A stretch of DNA of 64,000 nt from Arenimonas maotaiensis (GCF_014638745.1 NZ_BMFO01000002.1:558001-622000); one strand, 5' to 3'. Positions 45,691-60,314 are shown, numbered from the stretch's first letter. Translations and numbers: made by a program. The notes: a model not told the origin generated them from the sequence alone.

Positions 45691-48141
45691 ATGCCCGTAT
45701 CCGCCCTGCGCCGAACCGTGTTGCCGCTGTTGCTGTGGCCGGTGTTCGCCGCCGCGCAGATTCCCGGACTGACGCCGAAAGCCGCGCCGGCCGCCGAGCC
45801 GGCGTCGGCCGCGCCCGAAACCATCGCCATCGCCGCGATCCCGCAGCGCATCGAGCGCGACCAGCGCCTGCTACAGGACATCATCGAACGCAGCGCCGCG
45901 GTCGGCACCCAGGCCGCGCGTCGGGACGAGCTGGCCACCATCCGGCGCAATGCCGATACGTTGATCCGCAAGACCTCGCCGGGCAATCTGCGCGCCTTGC
46001 CGATTTCGGGCCTGGTCGCGTTGGAGCGCCATCTGCTGTTCCTCGACCGCGAGCTGGCGGCCTGGCAGGATGACCTGCAGGCGGCGGCCAAGCCGCTGTC
46101 GGAAGACGCCGCGCAGCTGGCGCAGATGCGCGAGGTCTGGCTGCGAACCCGCGGCGGCTCCGGCGAGCTGTTGGTGCCGGCCATGCAACGGCGCATCGAC
46201 GACCTGCTGACGCAGTTCGGGCAGGGTGAACGCGCGGTCTCGGCACCGCTGTCGCAGCTGCTGGATGCCGGCTACGAGGCCGGCGTGCTGCAGAATCGGG
46301 TAGCGCGCGGCCTGCGCGACGTGCGCGGGCGCATCGCCAGCATCGACCGCGGCCTCTGGCAATTCGACGCCGAGCCGCTGCATGCGGCATTGGCCGAGCC
46401 GTCCGCGGGCGCGGCCGCCGGTGACGCGCTCGGCAACGGCCTGAAGGCCGAGCTGGCGTTCATGCAGGAATACGACCGGGTCACGCGCGGCCGCACCAAC
46501 GCTTTCCTGGCGTTGTGCCTGCTGCTACTGCCGCTGTTCCTGTGGCTGTCGCGCCAGGCTAAGCGGGTTCTGGCCGAAAGCTCGCCGCTGGCGGATTACC
46601 GCAAGACCCTGACCCGGCCGGTGTCGGCCTGGTTGCTGCTCAGCATCCTGGGCTTGTTGTTGCTGCAGATCGACGGTCCGGCGTTGCGTCTGCAGCTGCT
46701 GTTGATCGTGGCCTGGCTGCCGGTGATGCGCCTGCAGCCCAAACGCCTGCTCGATCATGTCGGGCACTGGATGTACCTGACCGCGGTGTTCTTCCTCGTC
46801 AACCTGTTCGGACAGGCCGTTTCCAACCAACCGCTGACCTTCCGCCTGGTGCTGCTGGTGAACGACGCCCTGATGCTGGGCGCCCTGGCCTGGTTGCTGT
46901 ACCGCACCGTGCAGCGCCTGCGGACACAGCCTTCGCGCCTGCTGCAGGGCATGCGCGCGATGGCCGCGCTCGGCGTCGGCGTGATGGCGCTCGCCATCGC
47001 CGCCAACCTGGCCGGCAACGTCACCTTGGCGGCGATGCTGACCGACGCTACATTGAACAGCGCCTACCTCGGCTTGTTCCTGTTCGCGGTCGGTACCGTG
47101 GTGCGGGCGTTCACCCGCCTGCTGCTGCGTTCGGCCATGGAGCGTCTGAAATCGCACACCCAGCATGCCGGCGGCCTGGTGCCGGTGGTGTCGCAGCTGT
47201 TCAATCTGGCGCTGGTGCTGTCCTGGCTGTTCGGCACGCTGGACGGCTTCCGCCTGTTGCGGCCGTTGCTGGAATGGGTCAAGACCCTCTCGGCGTTCGC
47301 CGTCGGCTACGGCAGCCTGTCGGTCACTCTCGGCGGCATCGTGCTGTTCGGGGTTTCGGTCTATCTGTCGTTCTGGCTGGCGCGCACCCTGCGCGGGGTG
47401 CTGTCCGAGGACATCCTGCCGAACATGGCGTTGCCGCGCGGCGTGGCCAACAGCGTGTCCTCGCTGTCGTATTACGCGCTGCTGATCCTCGGCCTGCTGC
47501 TGGCCCTGGCGGCGGCCGGTTTCCACATCTCGCAGCTGGCCATCGTGCTCGGCGCGCTCAGCGTCGGCATCGGCCTGGGTCTGCAGGACGTGGTCAAGAA
47601 CTTCGTATCCGGCCTGATCCTGATGGTCGAGCGTCCGGTGCAGCCGGGCGACATCGCGGAAGTGTCCGGCACCATCGGCAAGGTGCGCGAGATCGGCATG
47701 CGCGCCACCACCTTGACCACCTTCGAGGGCGCCGACGTGATCGTGCCGAACGGCATGCTGCTGTCGGAGAAGATGGTCAACTGGACGCTCAGCAGCGACA
47801 AGCGCCGCATCGACATCCCGGTCGGCGCGGCCTACGGCAGCGATCCGAAGACCGTGTTGGAGATCCTCGAAGCCGTCGCCGCGCGGACGCCGGGCATCAC
47901 CCGCAATCCGGCGCCGACCGTGGTGTTCAGCGGCTTCGGCCAGAGCGCGCTGGAGTTCAGCGTGCGCGCCTGGACCGACAACTACGACGACGCCGTGTTC
48001 GTGCGCAGCGCGATGGCGGTCGCCATCCACGACGCGCTGCGCGAGGCCGGTATCGAAATCCCGTTCCCGCAACGCGACCTTCACATCCGCTCGATCGATT
48101 CCGCCATACTGGAGCGGTTGACACGAGGGGAGCAGTCATGA
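45691..48141 (+). CDS. Large MscS-family mechanosensitive channel with a periplasmic N-terminal domain
   Basis: The 816-residue protein has a signal peptide and a roughly 250-residue periplasmic helical domain of the DUF3772 type. About ten membrane spans follow, ending in the pore helix region SVGIGLGLQDVVKNFVSGL. The C-terminal MscS beta domain contains ERPVQPGDIAEVSG and VIVPNGMLLSEKMVNW. It would open upon hypo-osmotic shock. It lies 14 bases after the peptidase gene and overlaps the next start in ATGA. Confidence 0.92.
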   Translation: MPVSALRRTVLPLLLWPVFAAAQIPGLTPKAAPAAEPASAAPETIAIAAIPQRIERDQRLLQDIIERSAAVGTQAARRDELATIRRNADTLIRKTSPGNLRALPISGLVALERHLLFLDRELAAWQDDLQAAAKPLSEDAAQLAQMREVWLRTRGGSGELLVPAMQRRIDDLLTQFGQGERAVSAPLSQLLDAGYEAGVLQNRVARGLRDVRGRIASIDRGLWQFDAEPLHAALAEPSAGAAAGDALGNGLKAELAFMQEYDRVTRGRTNAFLALCLLLLPLFLWLSRQAKRVLAESSPLADYRKTLTRPVSAWLLLSILGLLLLQIDGPALRLQLLLIVAWLPVMRLQPKRLLDHVGHWMYLTAVFFLVNLFGQAVSNQPLTFRLVLLVNDALMLGALAWLLYRTVQRLRTQPSRLLQGMRAMAALGVGVMALAIAANLAGNVTLAAMLTDATLNSAYLGLFLFAVGTVVRAFTRLLLRSAMERLKSHTQHAGGLVPVVSQLFNLALVLSWLFGTLDGFRLLRPLLEWVKTLSAFAVGYGSLSVTLGGIVLFGVSVYLSFWLARTLRGVLSEDILPNMALPRGVANSVSSLSYYALLILGLLLALAAAGFHISQLAIVLGALSVGIGLGLQDVVKNFVSGLILMVERPVQPGDIAEVSGTIGKVREIGMRATTLTTFEGADVIVPNGMLLSEKMVNWTLSSDKRRIDIPVGAAYGSDPKTVLEILEAVAARTPGITRNPAPTVVFSGFGQSALEFSVRAWTDNYDDAVFVRSAMAVAIHDALREAGIEIPFPQRDLHIRSIDSAILERLTRGEQS

Positions 48142-49013
48142 GCCACGACACGCCGGCGCTGCCGCAGCCGATCATCGACCTGTACGACGAGTACACCCAC
48201 GCGCCGCTGGACCGGCGCGATTTCCTGAAACGGCTGAGCACGCTCGCCGGCGGCACCGCCGCGGCTTACGCGCTGCTGCCGGTACTGGAGAACAATTACG
48301 CGCAGGCCGCGCTGGTGGCGTCCGACGACAGCCGCCTGGTGTCCGAGGACGTGACGTTCGACGGCCCCAACGGCGCGTTGAAAGCCTACCTCAGCCGGCC
48401 GAAAGCCGGCGGCCGGCGCGGCTCGGTGCTGGTCATCCACGAGAACCGCGGCCTGAATCCGCACATCCGCGACGTCGCGCGCCGGGTCGCGCTGGCCGGC
48501 TACAACGCCTTGGCGCTGGATTTCCTGAGTCCGCTCGGCGGCACGCCGGCCGATGAAGACGCGGCGCGCGCCCTGTTCGCCAAGCTCGACCGCGCCGATG
48601 CCGCCGAGAACGGCTTGGCCGCGTTGGCGTTCCTCAAATCGCTATCCGGCAGCAATGGCCGGCTGGGCGCCGTCGGTTTCTGCTGGGGCGGGGCGATGGT
48701 GAACCAGCTGGCGGTGTTCTCGCCGGATCTGGATGCCGCGGTCTGCTTCTACGGCATGGCGCCCGAGCTGCTGCTGGTGCCGCAGATCAAGGCCCGCATG
48801 CAACTGCATTACGCCGGCGTCGACGAGCGCATCAATGCCGGCCGCGACGCGTTCGAGAACGCGATGAAGGCGGCCGGCGTGCGGTACCAGAGCTATCTGT
48901 ACGAAGGCAAGCAGCACGCCTTCCACAACGACACCAATGCCGGCCGTTACGACAAGGCCTCGGCCGAACTCGCCTGGTCGCGTACCTTGGCGTTGTTCGC
49001 CGACACGCTGTAA
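48138..49013 (+). CDS. Dienelactone hydrolase family protein with a Tat-like N-terminus
   Basis: The 291-residue alpha/beta hydrolase has nucleophile Cys182 in GFCWGG, the cysteine form that marks dienelactone hydrolases. Catalytic His is in GKQHAFHND and Asp near GVDERIN. Residues 26-34 (DRRDFLKRL) followed by a hydrophobic stretch look like a Tat signal. An export role fits the neighbours, which are also exported. Substrate is unknown. Confidence 0.88.
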   Translation: MSHDTPALPQPIIDLYDEYTHAPLDRRDFLKRLSTLAGGTAAAYALLPVLENNYAQAALVASDDSRLVSEDVTFDGPNGALKAYLSRPKAGGRRGSVLVIHENRGLNPHIRDVARRVALAGYNALALDFLSPLGGTPADEDAARALFAKLDRADAAENGLAALAFLKSLSGSNGRLGAVGFCWGGAMVNQLAVFSPDLDAAVCFYGMAPELLLVPQIKARMQLHYAGVDERINAGRDAFENAMKAAGVRYQSYLYEGKQHAFHNDTNAGRYDKASAELAWSRTLALFADTL

Positions 49014-49028
49014 GCGGATCGGTCCGGC

Positions 49029-49874
49029 TTACAGCGCCTGTTCCAGCAGGCGGGCCAGACGCACGCCGCCGAGGTAGATGCGGTCGTACACCACCGGCAG
49101 GAAGCGGTAGCTGTATTCGTAGCCCAGTTTCGGCATCGCCTCGGGCGCCACGTTGCGTTCGCAGTAGGTCAGCCGGCTGACCGGCGCGGTCGGCGCCACC
49201 ACTTCCGGCGGATAGGCTTCGGCGCGCAGTTTGCGCGATTCCGCGGCCCAGTCGCGCGGCGTGCCGGCCTGCCAAGCCTTGGTCTGTTCCCGGCTCCGGC
49301 CTTCGCTGGCGAAGTCGGCCAGTTCGGTATAGCTCAGTTCGGTCTGGCCGATGATGTCGCCGTCCCAGACCGAGTGCAGGTTGGTGGCTTTTCCGTGCCA
49401 GGTGACCTTGCAGAAATTGCCGCCTTGGTCGCCGCCGCCGCCGACGTGCATCGGCTGGTGCAGATCGCCGATCAGATGCACCGCGAACTTCAACGCCTGC
49501 GCCTTCTCGGCTTTGGCGGCTTTGGCGTCCTTCAGGATGGCGAACTGGCGTTCGACCTGGCTGAGCAGGAAACCGCTGTCCTTGTTCTCGTGGCCGGCGT
49601 GGAAGGCTTCGTCCCCGTCGCTCCAGGTGGTGTAGTGCCAGGGGAACGAGTAGCCGTAGGTCTTGGGCTCGGAGCGGATCTCGTCGGCCCAGGTCGAGGC
49701 CTGCGACAGGCTGTGGCCGTCGAGCAGGGCTTCGGCCTTGCGTACCGCTTCGGGCGACATGTGACGCTCGGCGACCAGCGCCACGGCGCGGTGGCCGGTC
49801 TGGCCCCAGGCCAGCAGTTGCGGGGAGGCCAGGCCCAGCAGGGCGGCGGCGAGGGCGGGGCGGAGCAGGTTCAT
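49029..49874 (-). CDS. Exported S1/P1-type zinc nuclease
   Basis: The 281-residue protein has a Sec signal whose cleavage after LLA would expose Trp23 as the mature N-terminus. That Trp is the N-terminal zinc ligand in S1/P1 nucleases. His28 (WGQTGHRA), ASTWADEIR, FAVHLIGDLHQPMHVG and NLHSVWDGDII supply the other zinc ligands. It cuts single-stranded DNA or RNA 3'-phosphoester bonds outside the cytoplasm. The ATG at 49874 places the signal correctly; an in-frame ATG at 49907 is an alternative. Confidence 0.93.
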   Translation of the reverse strand: MNLLRPALAAALLGLASPQLLAWGQTGHRAVALVAERHMSPEAVRKAEALLDGHSLSQASTWADEIRSEPKTYGYSFPWHYTTWSDGDEAFHAGHENKDSGFLLSQVERQFAILKDAKAAKAEKAQALKFAVHLIGDLHQPMHVGGGGDQGGNFCKVTWHGKATNLHSVWDGDIIGQTELSYTELADFASEGRSREQTKAWQAGTPRDWAAESRKLRAEAYPPEVVAPTAPVSRLTYCERNVAPEAMPKLGYEYSYRFLPVVYDRIYLGGVRLARLLEQAL

Positions 49875-49968
49875 GGCGGTACTCGTGATGGCGGGTTGCG
49901 GTTTCATTATCGCCGAACCGGCATGACTATGGCATGACAGCGGCTGAACGCGGCGCCGTGCGCCGCGG

Positions 49969-52167
49969 TCAGGGCTGCCAGGCGTAGGCGAGCTTGAGGA
50001 ACAGCGAACGCCCGGTCTGGAAGCTGTCCACGCTGTCGCTGCCCACATAGCTGTCGCTGTAACCGGCGTAGAACACCGTGCGCGGATCGATCTTGTACGA
50101 GTACACCAGCTGCGTGCCGATGTCCGACAGCTCGCTGTCGGACATGCCCGGGTTCAGCAGCGTGTCGAAGTCGGTGCGGCCGGTCTGCACCGCCAGACGC
50201 AGGCGCTGGCGTAGGTTGAACTGCCAGGACAGCCGGGTGTCGAGCAGTCGGGCATGGTACACCGTGCCGCCGTCGCGGCGCAGCGCCTCGTCGATGTAGC
50301 CCAGCTTCAGGCTGCCGCGTTCGGCGAAGGTGCCGGTCACGCCCGCCTCCAGCGCGAAGATGCGTCCCAGCGCGTCGTTGCGGAAATCGATCTGGTCGCC
50401 GCCACGCAGGTACAGCGAGTATTGCCAGGCCTTGTGCGGCGTGGCTTCGCCGTAGAAGCTGACGTAGTTCTCGTCGTAGTAGGTTCCGTTCCAGAACCGG
50501 CGGCGGGTCAGGCCGCCGAGCTCCAGATAGCTCTGCATGCGGCCCTTGGCGCTGAGGTAGGCCTCGATCTCGCGCTCCATCAGGCGTTCGACGCTGATCT
50601 GGTGCGTGATGTCCCAGTCGCCGTTGACGCGGATCTGGCTGAAGAAGCTGTCCTGCGGATACCAGCGGTAGCTGCCGCCGACCACCCAGCGTTCGTAATC
50701 GACCTGGCCGACGAAGCCCATGTCGGCGCGGAAGCCCGGGTCATGGCGGCGCTTGCCGATGTTGAACGACTTCTGGCGGTCCTGGTACTCGTAGTTCAGC
50801 AGGAACGCGTTGCCGGTGAACGGCGTGGCCGAGTAGCCCAGGGCGTCCTCGGTATCCGAATGCATCAGCTGGGCCAGCACCGTGTGCGCGCCGTGCTGCC
50901 AGCGGCCGTCCAGGTCGACCAGGGTATTGTGGTAGCCGTCGCCGCTGCGCTGCGTCACCAGTCCGCCCACGGACGACGTGCTGTCCAGGCTGTAGCGGTA
51001 GGTGCCGACCCAATCGGTGGAGCCGCCGGCGATGGTGCCGAAGCGCGAGCCGTACGGTCCCGGCCGCAGCACGTTGGTGATCACGTCGTCGGCGCCGAAC
51101 AGGCCGTAGGTGTGGTCGCCCTGGCGTCCGGTGGCGCGCACGCCGTAGTCCGGATCGGCGATGTTGCGGGTATAGACCAGCTGGGTCGGGCCGTTGAAGA
51201 AATCCGCGCTTTCCAGGAAGAACGGGCGTTTCTCCGGATAGAACAGCGCGAAGCTGGTGTTCACCGCCAGTTGCGCGCCGTCGATCTCGATCTGCGAGAA
51301 ATCCGGGTTGTAGGTCAGGCTCAGGTTGTTGCTGGGCGAGGGCGCCCAGCTCAGGTCGAGCCCGAAATCGACGTCGGTGCCGTTGCTGGCGAACGGCTGG
51401 CCCGGCTGGTCGCGGAATTGGCCGTAGCCGGCGGTCAGGGTCGGATTGAGCAGCAGGCCGCGGCCGGGATCGGCGTGCGCGAAGCCGGTCAGCTTGTTCT
51501 GCTGGCACAGGTCGCATTTCTCGTTGCGGTCGTCGGCGTTGCTGGAATAGGTGTAGCGGTGTTCGCGCGGGCGGATGCGCAGGAACTGCACGCTCCATTG
51601 CTGGTCGACGGTGCCGTGCTTGAACTTGAGGCTGGCGTAGGGGATTTCCATTTCCACCGTGTAGCCGTCGCCGCCGATCACGGCGCCGGAATCCCAGATC
51701 GCGTCCCAGGAGTCGTCCTCGTCCTTGTTGGATTCGTCATAGGTCAGGTCCATCTGCACGCCGCGGGCGCTGACGAAGAACTGGTAAGCGCGCTGCTGGG
51801 TGTCGAAGCTGTCCAGGCGCAGGCCGACGAAATCGTCCGAGTAGGCGCTGTCGCGGTCGCGCAGCGGCGCGACGATCTTCGACACGTCCGGGTCCATCGC
51901 CTTGAACGCGATGCGCAGGCTTTTGCCCGAATCGGCGATCAGGACCGTGGTGCGGACCCCCGCCGGCGTGCTTTCGCCGGGGTTGATCTCGAAGGGCAGC
52001 TCGCTGACCGCGGCCTGCTGCCAGAACGGCTCGTCCAACACGCCGTCGGCCTGCATCGGCCCGTACACGCGCGGGACCGCGGTGGCGGGAAGGGTCTGCG
52101 CGGACAGCGCGGTCGACAGACCGGAGGCCAGCAGGCCGAGGGCGAGGGTGCGGGGCAATGGCTTCAT
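49969..52167 (-). CDS. Exported DUF5916 family beta-barrel protein with a CBM9-like N-terminal domain
   Basis: The 732-residue protein has a Sec signal (about 1-23). A carbohydrate-binding-9-like domain follows (about 30-225, [26 protein letters not shown]). The remaining part is a beta-barrel-like region of alternating hydrophobic strands that ends in AWQP. DUF5916 proteins are outer-membrane-associated and of unknown function. A CDLCQQNK motif near residue 240 is a possible metal or disulfide site. It diverges from the hybrid kinase gene. Confidence 0.82.
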   Translation of the reverse strand: MKPLPRTLALGLLASGLSTALSAQTLPATAVPRVYGPMQADGVLDEPFWQQAAVSELPFEINPGESTPAGVRTTVLIADSGKSLRIAFKAMDPDVSKIVAPLRDRDSAYSDDFVGLRLDSFDTQQRAYQFFVSARGVQMDLTYDESNKDEDDSWDAIWDSGAVIGGDGYTVEMEIPYASLKFKHGTVDQQWSVQFLRIRPREHRYTYSSNADDRNEKCDLCQQNKLTGFAHADPGRGLLLNPTLTAGYGQFRDQPGQPFASNGTDVDFGLDLSWAPSPSNNLSLTYNPDFSQIEIDGAQLAVNTSFALFYPEKRPFFLESADFFNGPTQLVYTRNIADPDYGVRATGRQGDHTYGLFGADDVITNVLRPGPYGSRFGTIAGGSTDWVGTYRYSLDSTSSVGGLVTQRSGDGYHNTLVDLDGRWQHGAHTVLAQLMHSDTEDALGYSATPFTGNAFLLNYEYQDRQKSFNIGKRRHDPGFRADMGFVGQVDYERWVVGGSYRWYPQDSFFSQIRVNGDWDITHQISVERLMEREIEAYLSAKGRMQSYLELGGLTRRRFWNGTYYDENYVSFYGEATPHKAWQYSLYLRGGDQIDFRNDALGRIFALEAGVTGTFAERGSLKLGYIDEALRRDGGTVYHARLLDTRLSWQFNLRQRLRLAVQTGRTDFDTLLNPGMSDSELSDIGTQLVYSYKIDPRTVFYAGYSDSYVGSDSVDSFQTGRSLFLKLAYAWQP

Positions 52168-52250
52168 GCGGGAGGCTCGTCGGGACCAGTGCCGGTATTT
52201 TGCGGGGTGCCCGCGGCCGGCTCGCGTGCCATTGGTCATGCCGCTTGCTG

Positions 52251-52256
52251 TATAGT
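52251..52256 (+). promoter_or_regulatory. Candidate -10 box of the hybrid kinase gene
   Basis: TATAGT (five of six) lies 52 bases before the ATG at 52308; the leader is about 45 bases and includes AAAGGGG as the ribosome-binding site. The -35 box is unclear. Confidence 0.5.
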
Positions 52257-52307
52257 TGGATTCAGGGGGAATCGTTAAGCGCGTCGCAAAACCGAAAGGG
52301 GTCGGCT

Positions 52308-56141
<3,834 letters not shown>

Positions 56142-56143
56142 GC

Positions 56144-57289
56144 GTGGAAGACAGAGCGACGGAACACCCCTCGATCCTGGTGGTCGACGACGCGCCCGAG
56201 AACCTGATGCTGATGAGCACTTTGCTGAAGGACCGCTACCGGGTCAAGGTCGCCAACGGCGGCGTGCGCGGCCTGTCTTTGGCCAAGACCGCCCGGCCGG
56301 ACCTGATCCTGCTCGACATCATGATGCCGGACCTGGACGGCTACACCGTCTGCGAACGGCTGAAGGCCGATCCGGAGACCGCGCACATCCCGGTCATTTT
56401 CCTGACCGCCAAGGCCGAGACCGAAGACGAAAAACACGGACTGGAGCTCGGCGCGGTCGATTACATCACCAAGCCGATCAGCGCGCCGATCTTCCTGATG
56501 CGGGTCCAGAACCATCTGACGCTGAAGAAGGCCTCGGATTTCCTGCGTGACCAGAACGCCTTCCTGGAAGCCGAGGTGCGCACGCGCACACGCGAGATCA
56601 AGGCGGTGCAGGACGTCACCATCCAAGTGGTGACCTCGCTGGCCGAGACCCGCGACCAGGAGACCGGCAAGCACATCCGGCGCACGCAGCTGTATGTGAA
56701 GGCCTTGGCCGAGCAGCTCAGCGGGCATCCGCGCTTCGCCGCGGCGCTGGCGCCGGCCGAGATCGAGAGCATGGTCAAATCGGCGCCCTTGCACGACATC
56801 GGCAAGATCGGCGTGCCGGACCGGATCCTGCTGAAGCCTGGCAAGCTCACGCCGGAGGAATTCGAGGTGATGAAGACCCACACCACGCTCGGTTACGAGG
56901 CCATCGTGCATACCGAGCAGGAGTTGGGCGTCGATGTCGGCTTCCTGCGGCATGCCAAGGAAATCGCGCTGTCGCACCAGGAGAAATGGGACGGCAGCGG
57001 TTATCCGCAGGGCCTGAAAGGCGAGGCGATCCCGCTCTCGGCCCGCTTGATGGCGGTCGCCGACGTGTACGACGCGCTGATCAGCCGGCGCGTGTACAAG
57101 GAGCCGATGCCGCACGAACAGGCGGCGGCGATCATGCGCCAGGGCCGCGGCAGCCACTTCGACCCCGACGTGCTGGATGCCTTCTTCGCGGTCGAGTCCG
57201 CCATCCGCGCCATCGCCGAGGTGCATGCCGATACCGAGGAGGACATCGCCGCCAAGCGGGTTCTGCTGGAGCGGACCGCGCACGAGTGA
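56144..57289 (+). CDS. Response regulator with c-di-GMP phosphodiesterase (HD-GYP) output
   Basis: The 381-residue protein has a receiver domain with phospho-acceptor Asp58 ([11 protein letters not shown]). A short linker leads to an HD-GYP domain with HD at 217-218 ([11 protein letters not shown]) and DGSGYP near 284-289. HD-GYP enzymes break down c-di-GMP. It is probably the output of the kinase encoded just upstream. GTG 56144 is preferred because GGGAG at 56131-56135 lies eight bases before it. A TTG at 56138 that overlaps the kinase stop (TTGA) is possible. Confidence 0.93.
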   Translation: MEDRATEHPSILVVDDAPENLMLMSTLLKDRYRVKVANGGVRGLSLAKTARPDLILLDIMMPDLDGYTVCERLKADPETAHIPVIFLTAKAETEDEKHGLELGAVDYITKPISAPIFLMRVQNHLTLKKASDFLRDQNAFLEAEVRTRTREIKAVQDVTIQVVTSLAETRDQETGKHIRRTQLYVKALAEQLSGHPRFAAALAPAEIESMVKSAPLHDIGKIGVPDRILLKPGKLTPEEFEVMKTHTTLGYEAIVHTEQELGVDVGFLRHAKEIALSHQEKWDGSGYPQGLKGEAIPLSARLMAVADVYDALISRRVYKEPMPHEQAAAIMRQGRGSHFDPDVLDAFFAVESAIRAIAEVHADTEEDIAAKRVLLERTAHE

Positions 57290-57314
57290 CGCCGCCCGGG
57301 CACCGGCGCTTTGC

Positions 57315-57320
57315 TATCAT
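57315..57320 (+). promoter_or_regulatory. Candidate -10 box of selD, leaderless geometry
   Basis: TATCAT (five of six) ends six bases before the selD ATG, the same spacing as in front of the gene at 926. No ribosome-binding site is visible. Either the transcript is leaderless or selD is read from the upstream operon. Confidence 0.45.
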
Positions 57321-57326
57321 GTCGGC

Positions 57327-58367
57327 ATGGAAAACGCCCCGATCCGCCTCACCGAATACAGCCACGGCGCCGGCTGCGGCTGCAAGATCTCGCCTCAGGT
57401 GCTGGATACCATCCTGGCCTCGAAGCTCGACCTGAAGACCGACCCGCGCCTGCTGGTCGGGCACAGCAGCAAAGACGACGCCGCCGCCTTCGACATCGGC
57501 GGCGGTCAGGTCATGCTCAGCACCACCGATTTCTTCATGCCGATCGCCGACGATCCGTTCGACTTCGGCCGCATCGCCGCCACCAACGCCATCAGCGACA
57601 TCTACGCGATGGGCGGCACGCCGCTGATGGCGATCGCCATCCTCGGCTGGCCGGTCAACCTGCTGCCGGCCGAGGTCGCCCAACGCGTGGTCGACGGCGG
57701 CCGGCAGGTCTGCGCCGATGCCGGCATCGCGCTGGCCGGCGGCCACAGCATCGATTCGCCCGAGCCGATCTTCGGCCTGGCGGTGACCGGACAGGTGGCC
57801 AAGCCCCATCTGAAGCAGAACAACACCGCCGAACCCGGCTGCCTGCTGTATCTGACCAAACCGCTGGGCGTGGGCGTGCTGACCACCGCGCAGAAGCAGA
57901 AGAAGCTGCGCCCGGAGCACGAAGGCCTGGCCATTGAGGTGATGTGCCGGCTGAATGCGGTCGGCACCCGCTTGGGCCGGCTACCGGGCGTGACCGCGAT
58001 GACCGACGTCACTGGCTTCGCGCTGATGGGCCATCTGCTGGAGATGTGCGAGGGCAGTGGCGTCGAGGCCGAACTCGATTTCGCCGCGGTGCCGGTGCTG
58101 GCGCCGGTCGCCGACTATATAGCGATGGGCTGCGTACCCGGCGGTACCGCGCGCAATTTCGCCAGTTACGGCCACAAACTCGGCGCCATGGACGCCCTGC
58201 AGCAAAGCGTGTTGTGCGATCCGCAGACCAGCGGCGGCCTGCTGGTGGCGGTGCGGCCGGAGGCCGCGGCGGAACTGGAAACGGTGTTGGCCGAGGCCGG
58301 CATCGCGCCGCATCGCATCGGCCGTCTGCTGCCGCGCACCGACGGTCCGTGGGTGCGTCTGCGTTGA
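57327..58367 (+). CDS. selD: Selenide, water dikinase (selenophosphate synthetase)
   Basis: The 346-residue enzyme has catalytic Cys17 and Lys20 in [10 protein letters not shown], at the same positions as E. coli SelD. It is the cysteine form, with no in-frame UGA for selenocysteine. It makes selenophosphate from selenide and ATP. In this locus the selenophosphate goes to MnmH for tRNA 2-selenouridine; no selA or selB is in the window. The start is ATG 57327, the first in frame after the promoter. Confidence 0.96.
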   Translation: MENAPIRLTEYSHGAGCGCKISPQVLDTILASKLDLKTDPRLLVGHSSKDDAAAFDIGGGQVMLSTTDFFMPIADDPFDFGRIAATNAISDIYAMGGTPLMAIAILGWPVNLLPAEVAQRVVDGGRQVCADAGIALAGGHSIDSPEPIFGLAVTGQVAKPHLKQNNTAEPGCLLYLTKPLGVGVLTTAQKQKKLRPEHEGLAIEVMCRLNAVGTRLGRLPGVTAMTDVTGFALMGHLLEMCEGSGVEAELDFAAVPVLAPVADYIAMGCVPGGTARNFASYGHKLGAMDALQQSVLCDPQTSGGLLVAVRPEAAAELETVLAEAGIAPHRIGRLLPRTDGPWVRLR

Positions 58368-59461
58368 GCCGGCCGGACAGCGCCGATTTCGCCACGATTT
58401 TCCTGTCCGGCGCGCCGCTGATCGACGCCCGCGCGCCGGTCGAATTCGCGCAGGGCGCGTTCCCCGGCGCGGTCAACCTGCCGCTGATGACCGACGAAGA
58501 GCGCGCGCAGGTAGGCACCCGATACAAGCAGGCCGGCCAGCAGGCCGCCATCGCGCTCGGCCACCAGCTGGTCGCCGGTGAAATCAAGGCTGCGCGCGTG
58601 CGCGCCTGGTCCGAATTCGCCGAGGCGCATCCCGACGGCTACCTGTACTGCTTCCGCGGCGGCCTGCGCTCGCGCATCGCGCAGCAATGGCTGGCCGAAG
58701 CCGGCGTGCCGTATCCGCGCATCATCGGCGGCTACAAGGCCATGCGCCGTTTCCTGCTCGACAACCTCACCGCGCAGGCCGGCGAGCGCCGCTTCCTGGT
58801 GCTGTCCGGCCAGACCGGCTGCGCCAAAACCGACCTGTTGGCCGAGATCCCCGGCGCCATCGATCTGGAAGGGCTGGCCAACCACCGCGGCAGCGCGTTC
58901 GGCAAGCGCGTCGGCGGTCAGCCCAGCCAGATCGGTTTCGAGAACGCGCTGTCGATCGCCTTGCTGCGCAACCGGCAGACGCATGGCGATGCGCCGCTGT
59001 TGCTGGAAGACGAAAGCCGCCTGATCGGGCGCGTTGCCGTGCCGGAAGATCTGCGTGAGCGCACCTTGGCCGCGCCGGTGGTGGTGTTGGAAGTGCCGTT
59101 GGAGGAGCGCGCGCGGCATACCCACCGCAACTACATCCTGCGCAACTTGCAGGACTGGCAGGCCGCGCTCGGCGAGGCGCCCGGCTTCGACGCCTTCGCC
59201 GAGGAGCTGCAGCAGTCCCTGACGAACCTGAGCCGCCGGCTCGGCGGTCTGCGCTATGCGCAGCTGGCCGCGCAGATGGCCGCGGCGCTGGCGGCGCACC
59301 GGCAGGGCGATCCGGAGCCGCATATGCGGTGGATCCGCGAGTTGCTGGCGGATTACTACGATCCGATGTACGCCTACCAGCTGGATCAGAAGGCGGCGCG
59401 TGTGGTGTTCCGCGGCGACCGCGCCGCGGTGCGTGATTACCTGCGCCACGCCATGGCCTGA
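58364..59461 (+). CDS. mnmH: tRNA 2-selenouridine synthase MnmH (SelU)
   Basis: The 365-residue protein has an N-terminal rhodanese domain with Cys96 ([11 protein letters not shown]) and a P-loop domain with GQTGCAKT at 149-156. The usual GxTGxGKT has Cys and Ala here in place of the two variable/glycine positions. MnmH geranylates and then selenates 2-thiouridine at tRNA wobble position 34. The start is TTG 58364, overlapping the selD stop as TTGA; no ATG is available nearby. This fits family length. Confidence 0.92.
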   Translation: MSRPDSADFATIFLSGAPLIDARAPVEFAQGAFPGAVNLPLMTDEERAQVGTRYKQAGQQAAIALGHQLVAGEIKAARVRAWSEFAEAHPDGYLYCFRGGLRSRIAQQWLAEAGVPYPRIIGGYKAMRRFLLDNLTAQAGERRFLVLSGQTGCAKTDLLAEIPGAIDLEGLANHRGSAFGKRVGGQPSQIGFENALSIALLRNRQTHGDAPLLLEDESRLIGRVAVPEDLRERTLAAPVVVLEVPLEERARHTHRNYILRNLQDWQAALGEAPGFDAFAEELQQSLTNLSRRLGGLRYAQLAAQMAAALAAHRQGDPEPHMRWIRELLADYYDPMYAYQLDQKAARVVFRGDRAAVRDYLRHAMA

Positions 59462-59514
59462 TTCCCGCAACACTGATTTGCAGCCGCGCCGCTGACGGCC
59501 GACGGGTCGGGCGC

Positions 59515-59520
59515 TAGACT
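59515..59520 (+). promoter_or_regulatory. Weak candidate -10 box of the DOPA dioxygenase-like gene
   Basis: TAGACT lies 29 bases before the ATG at 59550, which has a strong AAGGAG site. The hexamer is a partial match and no -35 is clear. Confidence 0.28.
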
Positions 59521-59549
59521 GGGCGGAAACCCACCGCAAGGAGTCCGTC

Positions 59550-60311
59550 ATGGACCAACGCATGCCGGCGCTGTTCCTCGGTCACGGCAGTCCGATGAAC
59601 GCCATCACCGACAACCCGTTCCGCGACGCCTGGCGCCGCCTCGGCGGCGAACTGCCAAGGCCGCGCGCGGTACTGTGCGTGTCGGCGCATTGGGAAACCG
59701 ACGGCGCCAGGGTCTGCGCGGCGGCGCAACCGGAAACCATCCACGATTTCGGCGGCTTTCCGGCCGAGCTGTTCGCCGTGCGCTATCCGGCGCCCGGCAG
59801 TCCGGCCTTGGCGCAGGAAGTGGTGGCGCTGGCCGGCGGCGAGGTCGCGGCTGATATGCGTTGGGGTTTGGACCACGGCGCCTGGCAGGTGCTGATGCAT
59901 CTGTTCCCCGACGCCGACGTGCCGGTGGCGCAACTGAGCCTGCCGCGCGCCTATGGCGGGCAACAGCATGTGGCGCTGGCGCGCAAACTGGCGCCGCTGC
60001 GCGAGGCCGGGGTGATGGTGCTGGGCAGCGGCAACATCGCGCATAATCTGCGGCTGCTGTCTCCGGGCGGTACGCCGGCTTGGGCGACGGCATTCGACAC
60101 CGCCGTGGCCGAGGCCATCGACCGCCGCGACCTCGAGGCCTTGATCGATTGCGGTCGTTTGCCCGGCGCGGCGCAGGCGGTGCCGACGCCCGAACATTAC
60201 TGGCCGCTGCTGTACGTCCTGGCCATGGCCGGCCCCAACGAGCCGCTGCGGATGTTCAATACCGACTACGATTGGGGTTCGATCAGCATGCGCAGCCTGC
60301 GCGTCGGCTGA
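59550..60311 (+). CDS. 4,5-DOPA-type extradiol ring-cleavage dioxygenase (YgiD family)
   Basis: The 253-residue protein belongs to the class III extradiol dioxygenases of the LigB/YgiD type. Metal ligands are expected at His12 (LFLGHGSPMN), the His of VSAHWE and the central LDHGAWQVL region. Bacterial members open a catechol ring in vitro, but their natural substrate is unclear. It has AAGGAG five bases or so before the ATG and converges with the photolyase gene three bases away. Confidence 0.9.
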   Translation: MDQRMPALFLGHGSPMNAITDNPFRDAWRRLGGELPRPRAVLCVSAHWETDGARVCAAAQPETIHDFGGFPAELFAVRYPAPGSPALAQEVVALAGGEVAADMRWGLDHGAWQVLMHLFPDADVPVAQLSLPRAYGGQQHVALARKLAPLREAGVMVLGSGNIAHNLRLLSPGGTPAWATAFDTAVAEAIDRRDLEALIDCGRLPGAAQAVPTPEHYWPLLYVLAMAGPNEPLRMFNTDYDWGSISMRSLRVG

Positions 60312-60314
60312 GCC

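Noticed and set aside
57327-58367. Selenocysteine in SelD
   Set aside because: The catalytic position is an ordinary TGC cysteine codon (Cys17) and no in-frame TGA occurs.
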